From Clostridiales bacterium (GTDB lineage Bacteria; Bacillota_A; Clostridia; Saccharofermentanales; Saccharofermentanaceae), in contig JAGCGE010000244.1 of assembly GCA_017649745.1 (NCBI GenBank), positions 1 through 16,982 on the forward strand: a stretch of 16,982 bases of DNA. The letters run 5' to 3'. Under the pieces are notes generated by a model. That model was not told the origin of the DNA. It did not search any database and saw only the letters and a list, made by a program, of their open reading frames with translations. Position numbers and translations under genes: made by a program. Numbering within the stretch: the first letter of the stretch is position 1; each line of letters starts with the position of its first letter. This document shows, in pieces, positions 7,913 to 15,092 of the stretch.

Positions 7913-9690
7913 TTTTATTAAAAGAGGCAGACGGTTCTTACTTCGCAGAATGTACTTCTACATACTCCGAAGAAGAAAGAATGCTTTATGAAATAATGGG
8001 TAAGTATGCTTATGATTTCGATTTAAAACGTCTTCAATGGAAAATTCCAGAAGAATGTTATAAAGAAATTCAAGCAGCCGTTCAATCTATTCCTAAACCC
8101 GGTAGTTCATTAAAGTTGCCTCTGTTTCCATATCAGGAAGATATTGTATCCTTCTGTTTAAATAAGGGGCGCGCCTTAATTGCAGCTGTGTGTGGCCTTG
8201 GAAAAACGCCGTGCCTTATATCGATTTATACAGATGCAATTAAGCAGAAAAAGATTACGGGTCCAGGACTTATCGTAGTAAAAGCGTCGCTTAAAGTTCA
8301 ATGGAAGAAAGAAGTCGAAAAGTTTACAAACCTAAGAGCCGTTATCTTAGATACAGAAAAAGCTAGAACATCTAGTGTACTGACTAAGATTAAGCGCACA
8401 CAGAAAAAAATTGATGACCTTTTAAAAGAAACGTCACACGAAGCTGATGTAAAAATAGCTGAGTTAACAGATCAGATCGAAGAACTACGTGAACAGGCCG
8501 TAAACCTGTTCCGTAGTCAATTCGACAACGCAGATTTATATATAGCTAACTATGAAACACTAAATGATCTGGCCGTACGCAAAGAATTACATCGTCGTAA
8601 GATACAGTATATGGCATGTGATGAGATACAGTATATTAAAAATGACCGGGCGACCAGAAGTAAAAGTGTATGTGAATTTTCCGATGTAAAGATGCGCTTT
8701 GGTGCTTCAGCTACGCCTATTCAAAAAAATCCCCTAGATGCATTTAGTATCATGAAGTTCTTAGAACCAACGCTATTCCCAAAGAAAGGGCAATTTGAAC
8801 AAAGATATATACGCTATTCAGGTTATGGGATTATTGCTGGAAGCAAGAACGAAGAAGAACTAAACAATAAACTGTCTGATTTCATGATCGTTAAGACTCA
8901 TGAAGATGCAGACTCCTGTCTACCATCCGTAGTTCCAATCACAAGATACTGTGAGATGGATCCTAAACAGGTACGTATGACAGAACAGTTACTGGAAGAA
9001 ATAAAAGCATTAAAAGAAGAAGAACAGGAAATTCTTAAGAAGTATTCTAATCCTGAACAGGGTAAGCAAAATGAACGAGTCAAAGTAATCGATGCTAACA
9101 TCGTAGCCAGGCAAACATTCGCTCAGGAACTTGCCGATTCCGAAATGCTTTTAGAAACTAGCGACTCTGAGATGGCACATAACTATATCACCGGATGTAA
9201 ATCTGCTAAACTGGAAATGCTTATTGATCTTCTCGAAGAAATTCTCTCTACGGGAGAAAAAGTTTGCATCTTCTCTAAGTATAAGAGGATGCAAGATATT
9301 CTCACGACGAGAATCAGAGATGAGGCTAAACATAATACGGATTTTAATACTGGCATAGCTTATATAAATGGTAGTCTTTCTGCTGAACAGCGGTATGAAG
9401 AATCTCATACGAAATTTCAAGACTCAGATGAGTATCAGATACTAATTATGAGCGATGCTGGTGCAGAAGGAATATCATTAGGTAAAGCTAAATATCTGAT
9501 TGAATATGAACCGGCCGATAGTTATTCAATTCAAACACAACGAAGAGGCAGAATTGAACGGGCAGATTCTGTTCATGATACCGTATTCGTTTATCAACTT
9601 GTCGCAGAAAAATCTTATGACGAAATCGCGTTAAAAGTTATAGCTAAGAAAGAAAAATATGATGCCGCAATTATTAAAGGCATCCAATAA
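7909..9690 (+). CDS. SNF2-type superfamily 2 helicase/translocase
   Basis: This 593-residue protein has the two-lobed SF2 layout. Motif Q/I region: LFPYQEDIV then VCGLGKT at about 94-100; motif Ia GLIVVKASLKVQWKKE; motif II DEIQ at 238-241; motif III FGASATPIQKNP; C-lobe VCIFSKYKRM, IMSDAGAEGISL (motif V) and QTQRRGRIERADS (motif VI). GLGKT and the QxxRRGRxxR end are typical of SNF2 proteins, many of which move on double-stranded DNA rather than unwind it. The N-terminal 65 residues (FDLKRLQWKIP) may be a HARP-like domain of SMARCAL1-type annealing helicases; that is tentative. A coiled insertion lies between motifs Ia and II. Translation is coupled to the upstream gene. A role in fork remodelling or recombination is likely. 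Confidence 0.88.
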   Translation: MILLKEADGSYFAECTSTYSEEERMLYEIMGKYAYDFDLKRLQWKIPEECYKEIQAAVQSIPKPGSSLKLPLFPYQEDIVSFCLNKGRALIAAVCGLGKTPCLISIYTDAIKQKKITGPGLIVVKASLKVQWKKEVEKFTNLRAVILDTEKARTSSVLTKIKRTQKKIDDLLKETSHEADVKIAELTDQIEELREQAVNLFRSQFDNADLYIANYETLNDLAVRKELHRRKIQYMACDEIQYIKNDRATRSKSVCEFSDVKMRFGASATPIQKNPLDAFSIMKFLEPTLFPKKGQFEQRYIRYSGYGIIAGSKNEEELNNKLSDFMIVKTHEDADSCLPSVVPITRYCEMDPKQVRMTEQLLEEIKALKEEEQEILKKYSNPEQGKQNERVKVIDANIVARQTFAQELADSEMLLETSDSEMAHNYITGCKSAKLEMLIDLLEEILSTGEKVCIFSKYKRMQDILTTRIRDEAKHNTDFNTGIAYINGSLSAEQRYEESHTKFQDSDEYQILIMSDAGAEGISLGKAKYLIEYEPADSYSIQTQRRGRIERADSVHDTVFVYQLVAEKSYDEIALKVIAKKEKYDAAIIKGIQ

Positions 9691-9704
9691 AAGGAGGTTC
9701 ATTT

Positions 9705-10286
9705 ATGTTTGACGATTATTCTGACGTTCCTTTTGACGTCAGCGCAGAAGAAGATGCAGACATTGGTGAAGAGTTATACTCTCAGGGAGATAAGACCGGG
9801 CCAATCGATATGATCACTGCAAATTATTATGTCGGGCTTATTAAAAAGAATAAGGCCAAGGCAGAAGAATATGCAGAGAAAGCTAAAGACATGAAGAACG
9901 ACTTTAGTTTTCGCGTAGATAACTGGCTACGCGGAAGATTAAATGCTCTTGACTATTCTAATCAGTTCTATCTTGGTAAGTTACAGGAGTATTTTAATCA
10001 GAATCCTCCGGAAGGCAATAAGAAAACTATCTCTTTGCCAGAAGGAAGTGTAGGATTCTATGCGGTTAGAGAAAAATTTGATTTCGATACAAATGAAAAA
10101 GAAATTATTGCCATGTTGGAATCTAATCCGGATCTTCAGAAGAAGTACTTAAAATATAAGCCATCTATTGATAGAATGGCCTTGAAAAAAGCATGTTTGC
10201 CTGAAGACGGAAAGGTAACCGTAGAAGGAAAAGTACTCCCTGGTGTAAGCTATACTCCGGCTACTACTGAATTTAAAACACGGTGA
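9705..10286 (+). CDS. Gam-like protein (host-nuclease inhibitor family)
   Basis: The 193-residue product has an acidic N-terminus (residues 1-30), a long helical region (35-100, rich in Lys, Glu and Ala), and a C-terminal beta part: KTISLPEGSVGF at about 107-118, then KYKPSIDRMALKKACL and a final PGVSYTPATTEFKTR. The order helix hairpin, K-(S/T)-x-x-LP-x-G-x-x-GF, K-x-x-(I/V)-D-x-x-ALKK, PGV is that of the Mu Gam family, whose founding member binds DNA ends and blocks exonucleases such as RecBCD. Many Firmicutes phages carry such genes in their replication/recombination block, as here. The start is firm: AAAGGAGG lies seven bases before ATG. End protection is known for Mu Gam and is inferred here. 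Confidence 0.72.
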   Translation: MFDDYSDVPFDVSAEEDADIGEELYSQGDKTGPIDMITANYYVGLIKKNKAKAEEYAEKAKDMKNDFSFRVDNWLRGRLNALDYSNQFYLGKLQEYFNQNPPEGNKKTISLPEGSVGFYAVREKFDFDTNEKEIIAMLESNPDLQKKYLKYKPSIDRMALKKACLPEDGKVTVEGKVLPGVSYTPATTEFKTR

Positions 10287-10292
10287 TGAATT

Positions 10293-11540
10293 ATGGGATA
10301 CTGTTTTTCAAAGGAGATACTGACCAAGTTAAAACAATGTGACTTGGTTAAGTACTTTAAAAGCCGTTTCCCTAAAATCCCAATTCATAAATCCGGAGAG
10401 TATTGGATAGCATGTTGCCCACATCCAGATCATCATGACGAAACACCTTCGTTCAGAATTCATTATGATAGTAAATCTGGTTGGTATTCTTGGATGTGTT
10501 TCGCATGTCATGCTGGGAAAAAAGGAGAACTTACACCGAACGGAAAGATTATTAGAGGGTCAGACGCTATCGCATTTGTTATATGGCTAAGCGATTATGT
10601 TGGATCGCCACACATATTATCATTTCAAGAAGCTGTCATTGAACTTCTAAAGTTTTTTAACTTACCCGTTCCGGAAGAAAAAGAAAGAATTATAACGAAA
10701 CAAGAACGCATGAACGAGATTTTATTAGAAGCATTTCAAAAAAGTTTCTATGGTTCAGAAGCAGAAGATTATGCGTTAAGTCGTGGTTTATCAGAAGAAA
10801 CATTAAAACGTTTTCATGTCGGAACCGATGGTGAACGTCTCGTCATTCCGTTAATCAATGAGAGAAATCAAATTAGCGGTATGATGTATCGCCATCTCCA
10901 TGGAGAAGAGCCAAAATATTATCATAGCTCTGCTCGCGAGGGGTTTATTAAGTCCACATATCTGTTTGGTACAGAGTTCTTAAATCCTTCTGATAAAAAT
11001 GTTTTTATAACAGAAGGTTGTTTTGACGTAATGTTAGCATCGCAATACGGAGTTAGTAATGTACTGGCGTGTTTAGGTACAGCTTTTACAGATGGTCACG
11101 TAGAACTTCTAAAACGATGCGGCATTGAAACCGTGTCGTTAGCATTTGATGGTGATACTGCTGGCGTGGCTGCCACTAACAGAGCTATAGAATTATTAAA
11201 TAACTCTGGCTTATCATGTAGAGTAGTTCAACTTCCAGCTGGTATGGATTTATGTGATCTTGCGTTACAAAACAAAGAGAGAACGATGGAATTCATTAAT
11301 CTGTATACTATGCCAGACTATAGATATGAATTAAATGCGGCAGCCATAGCATATAAGACAGCTAAATATGCGTTGCAAGAAAAATATATGGACGTTATTA
11401 TTAAAAAGGCAAGTACCTTTACAAAACGGAAAGACTTTAATCGTTTTAAACAATATGTTTTTGATGAATTCGATATACGACTGGAGCAAGAATATGTTCG
11501 AAAAACTGAAACAGATCTGGAAGATCCTATTTCCGCCTAA
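10293..11540 (+). CDS. dnaG: DnaG-type DNA primase
   Basis: Makes RNA primers for lagging-strand synthesis. The 415-residue protein has a CHC2-type zinc-binding domain (C42, H44 or H47, DETPSF at 49-54, C69 and C72), a linker, and a TOPRIM catalytic core with the metal-binding Glu in EGCFDV at about 241-246 and DGDTAG at about 286-291. It is shorter than cellular DnaG (about 600 residues) and lacks an obvious C-terminal DnaB-binding domain, so it would contact another helicase or act alone. No DnaB-type helicase is in this window. The ribosome binding site is weak; the start lies six bases after the Gam-like stop, so translation is probably coupled. Its last 47 bases overlap the next gene in another frame. 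Confidence 0.9.
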   Translation: MGYCFSKEILTKLKQCDLVKYFKSRFPKIPIHKSGEYWIACCPHPDHHDETPSFRIHYDSKSGWYSWMCFACHAGKKGELTPNGKIIRGSDAIAFVIWLSDYVGSPHILSFQEAVIELLKFFNLPVPEEKERIITKQERMNEILLEAFQKSFYGSEAEDYALSRGLSEETLKRFHVGTDGERLVIPLINERNQISGMMYRHLHGEEPKYYHSSAREGFIKSTYLFGTEFLNPSDKNVFITEGCFDVMLASQYGVSNVLACLGTAFTDGHVELLKRCGIETVSLAFDGDTAGVAATNRAIELLNNSGLSCRVVQLPAGMDLCDLALQNKERTMEFINLYTMPDYRYELNAAAIAYKTAKYALQEKYMDVIIKKASTFTKRKDFNRFKQYVFDEFDIRLEQEYVRKTETDLEDPISA

Positions 11541-11784
11541 ACAACCGCCTAAACCAAAGATTCCACCTAGACCAGAATATGATATAGAAGAGCTTACACA
11601 GAGGGGAGAAGAACTTAAAAAGATATATGAAGAACAACATAAGCATGATTCTAATATCTGCCCCAACTGTCGTAACACTACTGATAAACTGATCAAATGT
11701 GCTAAATGCGGTAAGACTGGTTGTGATTACTGTATGACTTATGATCCATCAGAAGGGAAATACTTTTGTGAACAGTGCTGGTAA
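11494..11784 (+). CDS. Small zinc-ribbon protein, 96 aa
   Basis: The protein starts with a short hydrophobic/basic segment (FEKLKQIWKILF), then a proline-rich stretch with PKQPPKPKIPPRPEY, a charged helix, and a cysteine cluster: CPNC at about 58-61, CAKCG, CDYC and finally CEQCW at the end. Four CxxC pairs imply two zinc sites, probably a treble-clef or double zinc-ribbon. Frame openness extends upstream to 11,368 inside the primase, but ATG 11,494 is chosen because GGAG lies eight bases before it; the remaining 47-base overlap with the primase gene is then modest. Function unknown; nucleic-acid or protein binding is likely for such ribbons. Confidence 0.72.
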   Translation: MFEKLKQIWKILFPPKQPPKPKIPPRPEYDIEELTQRGEELKKIYEEQHKHDSNICPNCRNTTDKLIKCAKCGKTGCDYCMTYDPSEGKYFCEQCW

Positions 11785-12193
11785 CAATGAGAAATTCATT
11801 AAAATAATGGATGCGGCCCAAAAAAAGATGGATAAAAAGTTAAAGTTCATTCCACAAAATCAGGATCTGTTAACGTATATCCATCATCTAGAGGACGAAA
11901 CGCATACACAAAAGGGAGAAGTAGTATTTACCGACCAAAATAATCAGTTACAATATTTTCCATGTGTAACTAAATTTATATCTTTTGTCGATAGTAATAC
12001 CAGTTTCCCTAAAGATAAAAAACGTAATCCATTTGAGTGTGCTAAAATACAGTATCTCTTATGTAAGAATAGTAACATCGACATTAACAATATCGCGAAC
12101 CAAAATAATATCGCGAAGTTCCAATGCTCTTGTCGGGACTGCTATCTTATGGCCATTCATGGCGCATTTGAAACAGATAAACTATGCTTCTAA
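11768..12193 (+). CDS. Hypothetical protein, about 141 aa
   Basis: I do not recognise this protein. The frame is open from 11,741. Three starts are possible: ATG 11,741 with no ribosome binding site, GTG 11,768 with AAGGGA about nine bases upstream, and ATG 11,807 with little upstream. I prefer GTG 11,768; the stop is certain, the start is not. The product has Lys-rich helices at the N-terminus, a strand-rich centre with YFPCVTKFISFV, and a C-terminal CSCRDC cluster with a further Cys near the end, which might bind metal. It overlaps the zinc-ribbon gene upstream by 17 bases and the next gene by 10, so the three appear to be translated as one chain. Confidence 0.6.
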   Translation: MNSAGNNEKFIKIMDAAQKKMDKKLKFIPQNQDLLTYIHHLEDETHTQKGEVVFTDQNNQLQYFPCVTKFISFVDSNTSFPKDKKRNPFECAKIQYLLCKNSNIDINNIANQNNIAKFQCSCRDCYLMAIHGAFETDKLCF

Positions 12194-12807
12194 ATAGTGT
12201 TTTAGCTATTCCAAGAACACACAATATTTTCGCCTGGTTTAAACAAAAACAAATATTTATACCAGAGAAAGAAGTAGCATTAACTCCGGAAGAAATAGCT
12301 GGGTCGGCCGCAATACTGCCTAAGGCGGGAATGCTGGTCAACCCTATATTTCTCCAGTTATGGCCATGTGCCATTATAAGTAACGGGCCGTTCGTATATA
12401 CGTACTGGGATGAAACAGAAAGACCATGTCATATATGGCTGGGCGGAAATATTGAACCAAAAGATTTAATCTATGGCAACAATGCAGTGAAGAAAGCATT
12501 GGAAAGAAATCTTTCTACGTATATAAAGATTAAAAACGTAGAAGATTTTTTTGTCGGCTACTTATACTCTTTAAAAGATACAAATCAGAATGCTTTTGGT
12601 ATGCTATATTTCTTTAAAACAGATAACGTAAAAGCTCTAAAGAGTAAGTACATTGACATAAAGCCAATGACGATAGCCGAACTTAAAAAAGTATATCGAA
12701 AATTAGACCCATGGTCAAAAAGACTTTTCGATTATATTTACGAGAATCCTCCTGTGCGTAGCAAAATGGACCTGTACCAAATAAAAAAATCAATAAAAAC
12801 GGATTGA
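12184..12807 (+). CDS. Divergent Nudix-fold-like protein, probably without Nudix catalysis
   Basis: The 207-residue protein has no firm family match, but its order of motifs follows a group of MutT-related predicted phosphoesterases: FIPEKEV near residue 25, a strand pair CAIISNGPFVYTYWDE, then CHIWLGGNIEPKD where the family has a GGHI-x-P-x-D motif, then NAVKKALERNLSTYI in place of the Nudix box, FVGYLYSLKDTNQNAFGMLYFF, and a closing LDPWSKRLFDYI like the family's LESWS motif. The REx2EE residues of the Nudix box are absent, so hydrolysis is unlikely. The start overlaps the preceding stop by 10 bases and has no ribosome binding site, suggesting reinitiation. A consensus promoter begins four bases before its stop codon's last base. 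Confidence 0.5.
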   Translation: MLLNSVLAIPRTHNIFAWFKQKQIFIPEKEVALTPEEIAGSAAILPKAGMLVNPIFLQLWPCAIISNGPFVYTYWDETERPCHIWLGGNIEPKDLIYGNNAVKKALERNLSTYIKIKNVEDFFVGYLYSLKDTNQNAFGMLYFFKTDNVKALKSKYIDIKPMTIAELKKVYRKLDPWSKRLFDYIYENPPVRSKMDLYQIKKSIKTD

Positions 12808-12832
12808 CAAAAAGTCGTGTCCGTTTTATAAT
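12804..12832 (+). promoter_or_regulatory. Consensus sigma-70 promoter for the tRNA region
   Basis: TTGACA at 12,804-12,809 and TATAAT at 12,827-12,832 are both perfect consensus boxes with a 17-base spacer. It overlaps the end of the preceding gene and points at the first tRNA, 19 bases beyond the -10 box. Transcription would start near 12,839. No terminator is evident across the following tRNA region, so it may drive the whole array, including groES. Confidence 0.9.
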
Positions 12833-12851
12833 ATAAACGTAAATGATACAC

Positions 12852-12927
12852 GCCCTAGTAGTTCAGCTGGTAGAACAACGGTTTTGTAAACCGTATGTCG
12901 TAGGTTCGAATCCTATCTGGGGCTCCA
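12852..12927 (+). tRNA. tRNA-Thr (TGT)
   Basis: Acceptor GCCCTAG pairs with CTGGGGC (one G-U), D-stem GTTC/GAAC, anticodon stem ACGGT/ACCGT with loop TTTGTAA, T-loop TTCGAAT, discriminator T and encoded CCA. It reads ACA and would read other ACN codons by wobble. First gene after the promoter. Confidence 0.95.
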
Positions 12928-12934
12928 AAACCGA

Positions 12935-13011
12935 GGGCCGCTAGCTCAGCTGGTTAGAGCAGTTGACTCATAATCATCAGGTCCACGGTTCGAGCCCGTG
13001 GCGGCCCACCA
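12935..13011 (+). tRNA. tRNA with CAT anticodon, elongator; Ile2 (AUA) or Met
   Basis: Acceptor GGGCCGC/GCGGCCC, D-stem GCTC/GAGC, loop CTCATAA, T-stem CACGG/CCGTG, discriminator A, encoded CCA. It lacks the GGG/CCC anticodon stem of initiators. C4-G69 and C5-G68 in the acceptor and G30-C40/A31-T39 beside the loop are like tRNA-Ile2, in which TilS converts C34 to lysidine to read AUA. One T-T mismatch sits in the anticodon stem. Confidence 0.9.
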
Positions 13012-13434
13012 TTTAACTCACATGTCCCTAAATATTGTCCGTTGGGCAGTGTTTTAGTTTCATGATTTACTTCCTTTCGACTCCTGGCCACAGAGGAGGA
13101 TAATATCTGTGGTTGGCATCCATTCCGTACGCCTTTTCGTGGCAGATGCCATGAGTATATAAAGTTGCCCGCTTCCAGTGGATACATTTCTAAAATATTT
13201 TTCATAATGGCAATAATATAGAAACTAAGTTACGGAGGCCCAGCCGCGCGGGCTTAAAATAGCGCGGACATTATATGCGGAGTTTGTGGCTCCCTTGCGC
13301 CTTCAAGTCCTTTATTCTGGTGCACCGGAATATTGTGATACTGTCGGAACATTGTACTAAGAAACCCTTCTTATTATCTAGTACTGGGTAGTAAGACACC
13401 ACATGCATGGGTATCCCCGCACCAATAAAAACAT
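13012..13434 (+). ncRNA. Candidate structured RNA A (423-nt gene-free stretch)
   Basis: No protein gene or tRNA is credible here. Seen directly: an H-type pseudoknot (CTCCT 13,081-13,085 with AGGAG 13,094-13,098; CCACAG 13,088-13,093 with CTGTGG 13,107-13,112); a stem TGGCAT/ATGCCA (13,114-13,119 with 13,146-13,151) enclosing GCCTTTTCGTGGC at 13,131-13,143; a second pseudoknot (GCCC 13,238-13,241 with GGGC 13,250-13,253; CCGCGC 13,244-13,249 with GCGCGG 13,262-13,267) followed at once by ACATTATATG; and GTACTA/TAGTAC around an inner AAGAA/TTCTT hairpin near 13,354-13,385. The enclosed motif and the second pseudoknot recur in candidate RNA C, so it looks like a family. Exact ends are unknown, and it could be processed from the tRNA transcript. 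Confidence 0.6.
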
Positions 13435-13509
13435 GGCGGCAGAGCCTGTCGGCTGGGCAAGAGTCTGCAAAACTCTTTCAGACTGGTTCGACTCCAGTTG
13501 CCGCCTCCA
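13435..13509 (+). tRNA. tRNA-Cys (GCA)
   Basis: Acceptor GGCGGCA/TGCCGCC is perfect, D-stem GCCT/GGGC, anticodon stem AGAGT/ACTCT with loop CTGCAAA, T-stem ACTGG/CCAGT, discriminator T, encoded CCA. It ends 17 bases before groES. Confidence 0.95.
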
Positions 13510-13526
13510 ATATACAGGAGGACAAA

Positions 13527-13850
13527 ATGATCTTACAACCTTTAGCTGACCAAATCATAATTAAACTTCCTAAAAAGGAAGAAGAAAGAACTGTTAACGG
13601 TATTATATTAGCATCTACCGTACAAAAAGAACAGGATACTCGCGGTACCGTAATAGCTGTCGGCTCTGGCCGCTTAATGGATAACGGTAAACGCGTAGAA
13701 CCTGAAGTCAGCATAGGTGATGAAGTCATTTTTGCCAAGTATGCTGGTACAGAAGTTATGAATGGTGAAGACCACCTTTTGATTTTAAAAGAAAGAGATA
13801 TAATGGCTATCTTAAAACCAGAAGACAAAGGCATTCATATCGTTCATTAA
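13527..13850 (+). CDS. groES: GroES-type co-chaperonin
   Basis: The 107-residue protein is a full GroES/Hsp10 homologue: LQPLADQIIIKLPKKEEE at the start, the mobile loop with NGIILAST that docks onto GroEL, then RGTVIAVGSGR, IGDEVIFAKYAGTEV, and the closing LILKERDIMAIL. A short tail (KPEDKGIHIVH) is extra. An open frame reaches back to 13,407 through tRNA-Cys, but ATG 13,527 is chosen because ACAGGAGG lies just upstream and the conserved domain begins there. No GroEL is encoded nearby, so it would act with the host's chaperonin, as known for phage T4 gp31, which redirects GroEL to fold capsid protein. It is the only protein gene between the first tRNAs and 16,097, lying between candidate RNAs A and B. 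Confidence 0.95.
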   Translation: MILQPLADQIIIKLPKKEEERTVNGIILASTVQKEQDTRGTVIAVGSGRLMDNGKRVEPEVSIGDEVIFAKYAGTEVMNGEDHLLILKERDIMAILKPEDKGIHIVH

Positions 13851-14653
13851 GATAATAAGTGTAAGGTTTCCGCAGCGGGCAAACCGAACACATATTATAA
13901 CCGTTCCCGAGTACGATTGCAAGGAAGGGACAATTCCACAGACAAGCTTTGTAGACTATGAATCTACCCAGCGACGGAGGCGAAAAGGTGATACATGGAA
14001 GCTTTAAGCTTCATAAGGAAAATAGAATATTGGTCTAGCTAGCCACCGCATGTATCAGGCAGTACCTTTACTTTTTAACTGTCAAAATAAAAAATGGAAA
14101 TTACCTAGGAGACCGTGCCTAGGCGTCGGGACTTCATCCCTAAGAGTTATTCGGGTTTATTTTCCGTCGACGCAATATCCGCTTTCGTGCCTATGATTCG
14201 AAGGAGCCAACAAATTCACAAACAGAGGAATCATCCTCGGCGGTAGGATTTATCCGGTATTAGGCCTAACCCAAAAAAATCCGGAAAGCGTTATAAAATA
14301 GACCGGTCAAAGTCAGATAATCCAGACTGAGTCATATCCTGAGCGGAATTGATCAACCGCGTAGAGATACGCTAAAAAAAGGCTAAGTATAAGGTTAGTC
14401 ACCGTCAGCTTCCTTTAATAGCTGGGTACCAATGGAGCAAAACTGCGCGTGTCTCCTAATGGAAATAATCCACGCATACCCAGAAGCGGAGTCAAAAGCC
14501 TGGGGGAACCTCAGAGGAGGACGTAATTGCCATGGTGCCTCTATGGTTCTGGAGCTTCCGCAAAATACGTAGTACATGTATAAAACGCTCCCGCAAAATT
14601 ATAGGCTTAGCGTAAGGGTTTTATTCTAACGGTGTAAGTCCGTACTCATATAG
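13851..14653 (+). ncRNA. Candidate giant structured RNA B (about 0.8 kb)
   Basis: No credible coding sequence. Many exact complements lie in nested or crossing order: GTGT/ACAC and GGTTT/AAACC enclosing CCG/CGG (13,859-13,891); TGATACATG/CATGTATCA, nine pairs (13,989-13,997 with 14,049-14,057), enclosing hairpin GAAGCT/AGCTTC; CCTAGG/CCTAGG (14,104 and 14,118); GCGTCG/CGACGC (14,123-14,128 with 14,168-14,173) enclosing GGGA/TCCC; ATGATTC/GAATCAT (14,193-14,199 with 14,228-14,234); a GCGTA-GAGA-TACGC hairpin with a GNRA loop (14,359-14,372); CTGGGTA/TACCCAG (14,422-14,428 with 14,477-14,483) enclosing a pseudoknot of GGAG/CTCC and GCGTG/CACGC. Size, ornateness and the phage tRNA setting recall GOLLD and ROOL RNAs. 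The 5' end is probably near 13,859; the 3' end is uncertain. Confidence 0.65.
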
Positions 14654-14717
14654 TCATAGTGTAGTGGCAACACAAGAAGTCTATTTCTAGAGACCGGTTC
14701 GATTCCGGAACTATGTG
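14654..14717 (+). ncRNA. Short tRNA-like element, no CCA, anticodon unclear
   Basis: CATAGT at 14,655-14,660 pairs with ACTATG at 14,710-14,715; a mini hairpin GTG-GCAA-CAC sits where a D-arm would be; GTCT/AGAC encloses an eight-base loop ATTTCTAG; and a T-arm CCGG-TTCGATT-CCGG follows. At 64 bases it is about ten short of a normal tRNA, and no CCA follows. It may be a decayed tRNA or a tRNA-shaped domain of the neighbouring structured RNAs. Confidence 0.45.
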
Positions 14718-15092
14718 AGGAAGCAATTTAACTAGAAGTTTTCACAGAAAAGCCGACCATCCGATGCTGGTTGCAACAGCTTAGGATATTCAATCTGTAA
14801 GGCAGTATGTGCTTTATTGTACAACGTAAGATCCTTACAGATTTCTTGACATCATGACTAGAGCCTTCTCGTGGCGATGTTGTTTCTACTAATCTGGTCG
14901 CGAAGGTCATACTTTTGAAACTCCTTTTGAACCCGGTGTCGCAGCGGGTAATCTGCGACAACATTATATGGAGAGGTCTGGCAACTTCGGTGCATGATTA
15001 TCGTTGTACGATATCCTCTGCAAAATGAATCATGTAAAGTCGCAAAATCACACCTTATGCATTGACCCAGATAGAGTGACTCTCCACCAAAC
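14718..15092 (+). ncRNA. Candidate structured RNA C (375-nt gene-free stretch), related to A
   Basis: No credible coding sequence. Seen: AATCTGTAAGG/CCTTACAGATT, eleven perfect pairs (14,792-14,802 with 14,833-14,843); ACATC/GATGT (14,849-14,853 with 14,876-14,880) enclosing GCCTTCTCGTGGC (14,863-14,875), one base different from the motif in A; a pseudoknot of CCCG 14,932-14,935 with CGGG 14,945-14,948 and TGTCGCA 14,937-14,943 with TGCGACA 14,954-14,960, followed at once by ACATTATATG exactly as in A; and a second crossing pair, AGAGG/CCTCT (14,972 and 15,015) with CATGATT/AATCATG (14,993 and 15,028) plus a TATCG/CGATA hairpin. The 3' part up to the initiator tRNA shows less pairing. Confidence 0.6.

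Noticed and set aside
13407..13526. N-terminal extension of GroES by 40 residues
   Set aside because: The extension lies across tRNA-Cys; the GroES domain begins exactly at ATG 13,527, which has a good ribosome binding site.
14846..14880. TTGACA at 14,846 as a promoter -35 box
   Set aside because: There is no acceptable -10 box 15-19 bases downstream, and the bases are used in paired segments of candidate RNA C.
12954..14964. Several minus-strand open frames (for example 12,954-13,205, 13,478-13,834, 14,395-14,577 and 14,728-14,964)
   Set aside because: They cover tRNA genes, groES or paired RNA segments, lack ribosome binding sites and resemble no protein; everything supported in the window is on the plus strand.
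13851..15092. tmRNA, RNase P RNA or a group I/II intron as explanation for the gene-free stretches
   Set aside because: I looked for the tmRNA tRNA-like ends, the RNase P GAGGAAAGTCC core, and group I/II catalytic core motifs and found none convincingly.
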